Assembly (NCBI GenBank): GCA_028690885.1
Contig: JAQVAJ010000017.1
Span: 1-12,040, forward strand
Source of the DNA: Clostridia bacterium
GTDB taxonomy: Bacteria; Bacillota; Clostridia; DUPQ01
Direction: 5' to 3'
DNA length: 12,040 nt
Under the pieces are notes generated by a model. The model did no database searches, was not told the DNA's origin, and saw only the letters and a program-made list of their open reading frames with translations. The position numbers and the translations under genes were made by a program. This document shows positions 1 to 5,633 of the stretch, in pieces; positions within the stretch are counted from its first letter, which is position 1, and each line of letters starts with the position of its first letter.

Positions 1-59
1 GGTAGAGCAGCTGATTTGTAATCAGCAGGTCGGGGGTTCGAATCCGTCCACCAGCTCCA
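1..59 (+). tRNA. tRNA-Thr (anticodon TGT), 5' end cut by window
   Basis: The window opens inside the D arm (GGTAGAGC). The anticodon stem GCTGA/TCAGC (10-14 and 22-26) encloses the loop TTTGTAA, placing anticodon TGT at 17-19, which reads ACA (threonine). The GTTCGAAT T-loop region, a 3' acceptor strand CACCAGC, discriminator T and an encoded CCA (57-59) complete the gene. The T-stem GGGGG/CCGTC has one G-G mismatch and one G-T pair. About the first 17 bases lie outside the window. Confidence 0.95.
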
Positions 60-93
60 AAAACTCTGAGATACTTACATTTCAGGGTTTTTT
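59..93. terminator. bidirectional intrinsic terminator
   Basis: CTCTGA (64-69) pairs with TCAGGG (82-87) with one G-T pair and a 12-nt loop. The hairpin has a run of six T on the plus side (88-93) and five A, read as T on the minus strand, at 59-63. It would end the tRNA-Thr transcript on the plus strand and the convergent regulator gene on the minus strand, whose stop codon lies in the hairpin loop. Confidence 0.7.
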
Positions 94-1334
94 CTTTCTT
101 TAATATTTACTGTACCTCTTTGCTCACGATATTCCTTTGGGGTGAGATTCATCATTGATTTAAACATTCTAGTAAAGTAACTCTGTTCTTCAAAACCGCA
201 GAGGTAGGATATCTCCGCAATGGAGTATCCGCTTTCAACAAGCAAGCAGCAGGCATTGCGTATTCTTACATTATTTATATATGTTGCTAAGTTTACCTTC
301 TTTTCATCTTTAAATATCCTGCTTATATACGAAACGCTGAAAGATACATGTTCAGATATGTCATTAAGCGTTATCTTATTCATATAATTAGCATTGACAT
401 ATTTCATTATCTTTTGGATTGTATCATTATGCTTTGTGTCGGCTACAGCAAATACGAGTTTTGTGTATCTTGTAAGATGCATAGACAGCCATGAGCTTAG
501 GTCTTCAATATTATCTATTTCCAATATATCTTTAAGAAACTCCTTGTTAAGCCCCAGTACCCTGTTTATATCTGCACCACCCTCAATCGCAGAACGGGAC
601 AGCAGTACTATGAGTTCGATTACCCTAGCTTTTAACATTGAATAATCCTTAATTGAAATAAAATATATATATCCCAATATATCATTGAGGATGGCTTGTG
701 CTTTTGATTTATCTCCATGTGAGACATATTTTTGAAGGAGTTTTTCCTTTTTAAAGGGATATTCCTCTTCTATTGTATTTTCTTCATTTTGGTAAACTCT
801 CTTGATTATCCCTTTACTGAAATCAGCTGTCTGGTTGAGAAATGATAAAGTCTCATTTTCTCTGATGACTATATACGAAATCATCATGAGCAAAAGGTCA
901 GATATGGATGTAACCTTATTTGGTGATACAAATTTCAATTCTTTTAGTTGCTTTATCATGTCTCTTCTGCTGTATCTGAATAATCCGTTAAAATCATCCG
1001 ACAAAAAATCCTCATGACTTATCATGATGAAAGGACCGAACACAATACCTTTTTTTATGATACTTCCTTCAAATATGGAAACTGCAATAAATGTCAATCC
1101 TGCAGGACATATAAATTCATATCTTCCTCCCCATTTATATGATTGTTTTACTGCCTGCTCCATAAGATTATTACATTTGGCAAATCCATTTTCCCTTATC
1201 TGCTTTTCCTGACAAGCTTTACAGAAGCTTTCTTTTAAATGTAACGATAAATTTACATCATTAAAATCGACTATTCTGACCGGTATGTCAAATGCTTCTT
1301 CTATTTTATTTCTTAAGGCATTAATATACTCCAT
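75..1334 (-). CDS. PocR-domain AraC-family transcriptional regulator
   Basis: A 419-residue predicted cytoplasmic DNA-binding regulator. The N-terminal ~160 residues look like a PocR sensory domain, including Cys38, Cys41, Cys54 and Cys76 and the stretch ICPAGL. PocR domains have been proposed to sense simple hydrocarbon derivatives, and Salmonella PocR responds to 1,2-propanediol. The C-terminal ~100 residues (about 305-405) are a typical AraC/XylS double helix-turn-helix: first HTH about 322-341, second about 371-392, with the family signature GFEEQSYFTRMFK and LTPKEYR. The middle part is unassigned. The start ATG has AGAGG five bases upstream. The gene is divergent from mtaB with about 150 bp between starts, so the likely role, by inference, is activation of mtaBC in response to methanol or a related small molecule. 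Domain calls are confident; the ligand is inferred. Confidence 0.9.
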   Translation of the reverse strand: MEYINALRNKIEEAFDIPVRIVDFNDVNLSLHLKESFCKACQEKQIRENGFAKCNNLMEQAVKQSYKWGGRYEFICPAGLTFIAVSIFEGSIIKKGIVFGPFIMISHEDFLSDDFNGLFRYSRRDMIKQLKELKFVSPNKVTSISDLLLMMISYIVIRENETLSFLNQTADFSKGIIKRVYQNEENTIEEEYPFKKEKLLQKYVSHGDKSKAQAILNDILGYIYFISIKDYSMLKARVIELIVLLSRSAIEGGADINRVLGLNKEFLKDILEIDNIEDLSSWLSMHLTRYTKLVFAVADTKHNDTIQKIMKYVNANYMNKITLNDISEHVSFSVSYISRIFKDEKKVNLATYINNVRIRNACCLLVESGYSIAEISYLCGFEEQSYFTRMFKSMMNLTPKEYREQRGTVNIKERKNPEM

Positions 1335-1359
1335 AACATCCTCTTTTACAGCCAGACAT

Positions 1360-1388
1360 TTAATAACCTCTAATTCCTATCGGGTTAA
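1360..1388 (-). promoter_or_regulatory. possible promoter of the PocR/AraC regulator
   Basis: On the minus strand TTAACC (1388-1383) and TATTAA (1365-1360) are separated by 17 bases; each matches the sigma-A consensus in four of six positions. The inverted repeat at 1373-1395 would lie across the spacer and -35, so whatever binds it could control this gene. This is a weak prediction. Confidence 0.3.
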
Positions 1389-1395
1389 TAGGAAT
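1373..1395. promoter_or_regulatory. perfect inverted repeat, candidate operator
   Basis: ATTCCTAT and ATAGGAAT form perfect 8-bp arms around a 7-bp spacer, in the intergenic region between the divergent regulator and mtaB. It lies about 45-67 bp upstream of the predicted mtaB transcription start, a place suited to an activator. A similar palindrome (CCTA-N9-TAGGAAT with the same spacing) lies at the metY transcription start on the other strand. The binding protein is unknown. The adjacent PocR/AraC protein is one candidate; an Rrf2-type (CymR/IscR-like) regulator is another. Confidence 0.5.
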
Positions 1396-1404
1396 ACAAC
1401 AAAA

Positions 1405-1433
1405 TTCTATCAAAAAAGACATAATTCTACAAT
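1405..1433 (+). promoter_or_regulatory. predicted mtaB promoter with weak -35
   Basis: TTCTAT (1405-1410), a 17-bp spacer and TACAAT (1428-1433). The -10 is good but the -35 matches only TT of TTGACA, as expected for an activator-dependent promoter. The octamers AATTCTAT (1403-1410) and AATTCTAC (1423-1430) repeat 20 bp apart, two helical turns, and could be half-sites for an AraC-type protein. No better promoter was seen between 1396 and 1470. Confidence 0.4.
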
Positions 1434-1484
1434 ATCTGCAAAAAATAATCATATATACTCATACCAATAGAATGGAGGACACAC

Positions 1485-2861
1485 ATGAGGACATTTAATA
1501 AAACGACTTATGACTCATTAGAAGATTTTGTTTATTCAAAAGCTAAAAATCCGGTAATACTTAAAAACGGTATGGTAATAGGAGGAGGCATGCTTTATCC
1601 TGAGATAAATTTCACTCTTCCGACAATGACTATCAATAAGGAGACAATGCCACAGATTCTGGAAATATATAAAGAGATAGCTACAGGCATCTGCCAACGT
1701 GCTCATGAGTTATATGTTCCAGGTTTTGTAGCAGAAATCGAGACACTGCCCCCAATGACATTTAATCCGCAATGGGGAATTGATGTATGCAGAACAGTAG
1801 CTGATGTTTTAAATGAGTACTCAACCAAATATGGGTTTATGGCATCATTAAGAATTACTCCTAATGATATAAGAGAAGGGAATGACCTTGAACACATGTG
1901 GCATGGAAGTCATTGGGATTCTATGTTAAAGACATTTGAAGGATGTGCAAGAAACGGTGCAGATATGCTTGCAATCGAATCGGTCGGAGGTAAAGAAGTA
2001 CATGATGAAGCAGTCATGTTCTGCGATATATCAAAGTCAATATTTGCTCTATCAGTGCTGGGGTGTAAGGATATGAGCAAGCTTTGGACCGAAATAGTGA
2101 AAGTAGCTGACTCTACTGGAACTATAGCATCCGGTGATACTGCATGTGGATTTGCCAATACAGCAATGGTCCTTGCAGACAGAAACTATATACCTAAATC
2201 TTTCGCAGCAGTAGTAAGAGTAGTATCTGCAATAAGAAGCCTTATTGCTATTGAATGTGGCGCAAAAGGCCCTCACAAGGATTGCGGATACGAAGGAGTT
2301 TATGTAAAAGCAATTTCTGGAATACCAATATCCATGGAAGGCAAATCAAGTGCATGTGCACATTTAAGCCCTGTTGGAAATGTCGCATCATGTTTAGCAG
2401 ATTTATGGAGCAATGAATCCATTCAACACATTAAGCTTTTAGGAGGGATGGCGCCTACAGTATGCTTTGAACAATTAGCATATGATTGCAGGTTAATGAA
2501 CGAAGCTTCTTCAAAAGGAAATGACAAAGCTCTATTTTTAAGAGACTGTCTTGCAGATTCTGACAGTATTCATGACCCTCAGGCATATGTGTTAAGACCT
2601 GATGTCGTGCTGAATATTTCAAAGCAAATGATAAAAGAAGAAACTTATTATGACAGAGCAAAAAGAGGTGCTCTTGTAACAGTAAACATTTTAAGAAAAG
2701 CCTATGATGATAAATCCTTAAAACTGGATGATAAGGAACTTGAGTGGATTGACAGAATATATGATGAGATAGAGGATATGCCAAAGACCGAACAGGAATT
2801 AACTGAACTCATGATTCCGCAGTGTGAAAAACTCAGCCCAGAAAAGTATGACTTAGTATAA
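1485..2861 (+). CDS. mtaB: methanol:corrinoid methyltransferase MtaB
   Basis: A 458-residue protein, close to the 460 residues of Methanosarcina MtaB. It splits the C-O bond of methanol and passes the methyl group to the cobalt of a partner corrinoid protein. Family blocks are clear: AIESVGGKEV (163-172), ASGDTACGFANTAM (215-228), KDCGYEGVYVKAISG (265-279) and MEGKSSACAH (284-293). The three zinc ligands known from the archaeal enzyme (Glu164, Cys220, Cys269) correspond to Glu165, Cys221 and Cys267 here, so the active site looks intact. The start ATG follows GGAGG by six bases. mtaC begins 18 bases after its stop, making an operon. No methylcorrinoid:coenzyme M or tetrahydrofolate methyltransferase (MtaA type) is in the window. 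In a bacterium the methyl group would most likely go to tetrahydrofolate, which is inference. Confidence 0.93.
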   Translation: MRTFNKTTYDSLEDFVYSKAKNPVILKNGMVIGGGMLYPEINFTLPTMTINKETMPQILEIYKEIATGICQRAHELYVPGFVAEIETLPPMTFNPQWGIDVCRTVADVLNEYSTKYGFMASLRITPNDIREGNDLEHMWHGSHWDSMLKTFEGCARNGADMLAIESVGGKEVHDEAVMFCDISKSIFALSVLGCKDMSKLWTEIVKVADSTGTIASGDTACGFANTAMVLADRNYIPKSFAAVVRVVSAIRSLIAIECGAKGPHKDCGYEGVYVKAISGIPISMEGKSSACAHLSPVGNVASCLADLWSNESIQHIKLLGGMAPTVCFEQLAYDCRLMNEASSKGNDKALFLRDCLADSDSIHDPQAYVLRPDVVLNISKQMIKEETYYDRAKRGALVTVNILRKAYDDKSLKLDDKELEWIDRIYDEIEDMPKTEQELTELMIPQCEKLSPEKYDLV

Positions 2862-2879
2862 CTAGAAAAGGAGAATGCA

Positions 2880-3518
2880 ATGTCAAATTTACAATTAATA
2901 TCTGAATCGGTTCAGAAGGGCCGGGCAAAAGAAACAGTGTCTTATGTATCAGAAGCAATCAAAGAAGGCACCTCAGCTTCTGACATACTTAATAATGGGT
3001 TACTGGACGGAATGAGCAAGCTTGGCATCAAATTCAAGAACAACGAAGTATATGTACCTGATGTCCTTGTCGCAGCAAGAGCTCTTACAAAAGGCCTTGA
3101 AGAATTGAAACCTCTCATGATCAGTGAGGATATAAAACCAATTGGGAAAGTAGTGTTAGGGACAGTTAAAGGCGACCTTCATGATATTGGCAAAAATCTG
3201 GTTAAAATGATGCTTATTGGTAATGGTTTTGAAGTAATAGATCTTGGAGTGGATGTTTCAGCTGAATCTTTTGTAAATGCAGTAAAAAAAAATGAACCTG
3301 ACATAGTGGCATTATCTGCATTGCTCACAACAACCATGTCACAGCAGGGTGAAATAGTAAAAGCACTTACAGCTAACGGGTTAAGAGAAAAGGTTAAAGT
3401 AATGGTTGGTGGAGCGCCTGTTACACAGGCTTTTTGCGATGAAATTGGTGCAGATGCTTATGCTGCAGATGCAGCAACAAGTGCAGAAATTGCTAAGATA
3501 TTTGCAATTCATAAGTAA
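2880..3518 (+). CDS. mtaC: corrinoid protein MtaC, methyl carrier for MtaB
   Basis: A 212-residue cytoplasmic cobalamin-binding protein. Residues 1 to about 85 form the helical cap domain common to methyltransferase corrinoid proteins. The Rossmann-like B12 domain follows, with the GDLHDIGKNLV motif (98-108) in which His101 is the expected lower axial cobalt ligand (DxHxxG), SALL at 146-149, and GGAPVT at 177-182 near the nucleotide tail. Length and motif order match MtaC, MttC and MtbC, which cannot be separated from sequence alone. The MtaC assignment rests on its place 18 bases downstream of mtaB. AAGGAG lies six bases before the ATG. It should accept methyl from methanol through MtaB and hand it to an acceptor methyltransferase encoded elsewhere. 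No gene for a corrinoid-reactivating ferredoxin or ATPase (RamA type) is nearby. Confidence 0.92.
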   Translation: MSNLQLISESVQKGRAKETVSYVSEAIKEGTSASDILNNGLLDGMSKLGIKFKNNEVYVPDVLVAARALTKGLEELKPLMISEDIKPIGKVVLGTVKGDLHDIGKNLVKMMLIGNGFEVIDLGVDVSAESFVNAVKKNEPDIVALSALLTTTMSQQGEIVKALTANGLREKVKVMVGGAPVTQAFCDEIGADAYAADAATSAEIAKIFAIHK

Positions 3519-3585
3519 TAGATCCTACTTATATGCAACCTATTTATTTAGTAAGATATCTCTATAAAAAAATGTGGGAAGTTAC

Positions 3586-4668
3586 ATGAATGATGATAGT
3601 AAGAAAATAGTAATCGCAATGAGCGGAGGAATTGACAGTTCCGTCGCTGCATTTTTATTAAAGAATACAGGTAATGATTGTATAGGTATTACATTGAAAC
3701 TAGTTAAGAATAGTATAAATGATACCGCTGAAGGTAAAACCTGCTGTTCATATAATGATACGATGGATGCGAGAAAAGTTGCATTCAAGATTGGAATACC
3801 CCACTATGTTTTGAATTTTACTGATGCTTTCGAAACTCTGGTTATCAAGGACTTTATAGATAAATATATTTACGGTCTGACTCCCAATCCATGTATTGAA
3901 TGTAACAGACATATAAAATTTGATAAATTTCTACTACGAGCACAACAGATAGGATATCCATATATTGCAACAGGACATTATGCAAGGATAATCTATAATG
4001 AGAGAACAGGAAGATATAATCTCCTTAAAGCAATTGACATATCCAAAGACCAGAGTTATGTCCTTTATACAATGACCCAAGAACAATTGAAACATACCTT
4101 ATTCCCATTAGGAAACATGAACAAGAAAGAGGTCAGAGCTTTAGCTTATGATAACAAATTACATAATTCTGAAAAGCCTGACAGCCAAGATATCTGTTTC
4201 ATAAACGACAATGATTATGCAGGATTTATCGAAAAGCACATATCTCATATGCCCGCACAAGGAAGCTTCATTGATAATGATGGCAGGGTATTAGGTACTC
4301 ACAAAGGCATACACAGATATACCATCGGGCAAAGAAGAGGTTTGGATATCTGCTCAGGAAGACGAATGTATGTATGCAGTAAGGACAGCACCAGTAATAC
4401 AATAGTATTAGGTACAGAAAATGATTTACTAAGAAAAACATTCGAAATTAACTATATTAACCTTATAACAACAGATACCATAGAAAACCCAATGCATTTA
4501 TTCGTAAAAACCAGATACTCACGTTCAGCAGAACCTGCAACTGTAATTCAAAAAGATACCGATGTAATCAGTATCTGTTTTGATGAACCTCAGAAATTTA
4601 TATGTCCAGGTCAATCAGCAGTCATATATGACGGCGATTCTGTAGTGGGTGGAGGAATTATACAGTAG
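3586..4668 (+). CDS. mnmA: tRNA-specific 2-thiouridylase MnmA
   Basis: A 360-residue enzyme that adds sulfur to C2 of the wobble uridine of tRNAs for Lys, Glu and Gln, using persulfide sulfur. Numbering is from ATG 3586. The ATP-binding P-loop is SGGIDSS (13-19). The catalytic cysteine pair is Cys103 in TPNPCIECNRHIKF and Cys204 in DSQDICFI. TGHYAR, KDQSYVLY and YTIGQRRGL are also present, and the C-terminal barrel ends with VVGGGI. All key residues appear intact. An in-frame GTG at 3574 would add four residues, but it has no ribosome binding site, whereas GGGA sits six bases before ATG 3586. The gene follows mtaC by 67 bp with no terminator between, so co-transcription is possible. Its stop codon lies inside the end of the convergent cysK gene. 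Confidence 0.93.
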   Translation: MNDDSKKIVIAMSGGIDSSVAAFLLKNTGNDCIGITLKLVKNSINDTAEGKTCCSYNDTMDARKVAFKIGIPHYVLNFTDAFETLVIKDFIDKYIYGLTPNPCIECNRHIKFDKFLLRAQQIGYPYIATGHYARIIYNERTGRYNLLKAIDISKDQSYVLYTMTQEQLKHTLFPLGNMNKKEVRALAYDNKLHNSEKPDSQDICFINDNDYAGFIEKHISHMPAQGSFIDNDGRVLGTHKGIHRYTIGQRRGLDICSGRRMYVCSKDSTSNTIVLGTENDLLRKTFEINYINLITTDTIENPMHLFVKTRYSRSAEPATVIQKDTDVISICFDEPQKFICPGQSAVIYDGDSVVGGGIIQ

Positions 4669-5590
4669 CGAATAACTGTGTTGATAAATACCTTTCACCT
4701 GTATCTGGTAGAATGACTACTATTTTTTTACCAGTGTATTTCTCTTCTGCAGCAATTTTCGAAGCAGCATGCAATGCTGCGCCTGATGATATTCCGACCA
4801 GTATACCTTCTGTCTTTACCAGATTTCTGCTTGCTGCATATGCTTCTTCGTTTTCTACAGTTATAACCCTGCCATATACCAAAGTGTCAAGCACGCCAGG
4901 TACAAACCCTGCTCCGATGCCTTGTATCTTATGAGCTCCGACCGTTCCCTTTGATAATAAAGGTGACCCTTCAGGTTCGACAGCAATTATTTCAACATCC
5001 GGTTTTTTTTCTTTAAGGTAATTGCCAGCTCCTGTTATTGTACCTCCTGTACCTATCCCTGAAACAAAGACATCAATCCTACCATCCATGTCTTGCCATA
5101 TTTCAGGACCTGTTGTTTTTCTGTGTATGGCTGGATTTACCGGATTGTCAAACTGGGAAGGCATAAAATATCCAGGATTTTCTTCCTTTATTTCGTTGGC
5201 TTTCTGTACAGCTCCCTTCATTCCCTTGGCTCCCTCAGTAAGAACTATTTCTGCTCCGAGAGCAGACAGAATCTGTCTTCTCTCTACACTCATTGTCTCT
5301 GGCATTGTAAGAATAAGGCGATATCCCTTTACAGCCGCTACAGCAGCTAATCCTATACCTGTATTCCCGCTTGTCGGTTCTATGATTACTGAACCCTCTT
5401 TCAGCAAGTCTTTTTCCTCAGCATCCTCTATCATAGCAAGTGCTATCCTGTCTTTTACACTCCCAAGAGGATTAAACGATTCCAGCTTTACATATATTTC
5501 CGCTTGCAACCCCAGTAATTTCTCATATCTTGATATTCTCACCAAAGGGGTTTTTCCTATTGTCTGTGTAATGTTTTCATATTTACTCAT
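4658..5590 (-). CDS. cysK: cysteine synthase (O-acetylserine sulfhydrylase)
   Basis: A 310-residue PLP enzyme, of usual CysK length, making cysteine from O-acetylserine and sulfide. Motifs run in family order: NPLGSVKDR with the PLP Schiff-base Lys46, the substrate loop TSGNTG (73-78), the phosphate-binding GIGTGGTITG (178-187), KIQGIGAGFVP (221-231) and GISSGAA (266-272). The last gene of the metY / metA-hom / cysK operon, it starts 43 bp after the fusion gene with its own site (GGGAG, about eight bases before ATG). Its 3' end overlaps the convergent mnmA by 11 bp, and I see no terminator hairpin between them. The operon implies shared control of cysteine and homocysteine synthesis. CysM or cystathionine beta-synthase activity cannot be fully excluded, but the motif set favours CysK. 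Confidence 0.94.
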   Translation of the reverse strand: MSKYENITQTIGKTPLVRISRYEKLLGLQAEIYVKLESFNPLGSVKDRIALAMIEDAEEKDLLKEGSVIIEPTSGNTGIGLAAVAAVKGYRLILTMPETMSVERRQILSALGAEIVLTEGAKGMKGAVQKANEIKEENPGYFMPSQFDNPVNPAIHRKTTGPEIWQDMDGRIDVFVSGIGTGGTITGAGNYLKEKKPDVEIIAVEPEGSPLLSKGTVGAHKIQGIGAGFVPGVLDTLVYGRVITVENEEAYAASRNLVKTEGILVGISSGAALHAASKIAAEEKYTGKKIVVILPDTGERYLSTQLFATV

Positions 5591-5633
5591 GATTCATCTC
5601 CCTATATATTAATTTTTTTCTCTTTCTTCATTG

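Noticed and set aside
1396..1484. Sigma-54 promoter (GG-N10-GC) for mtaB
   Set aside because: No TGGCAC-N5-TTGC-like element is present, and the adjacent regulator is AraC type, which works with sigma-A.
3574..3585. GTG start of mnmA at 3574
   Set aside because: No ribosome binding site precedes it; ATG 3586 has GGGA at suitable distance and gives an N-terminus typical of MnmA.
3519..3585. Terminator or separate promoter between mtaC and mnmA
   Set aside because: No stable hairpin with a T run and no good -35/-10 pair could be found in this AT-rich gap; co-transcription is left open.
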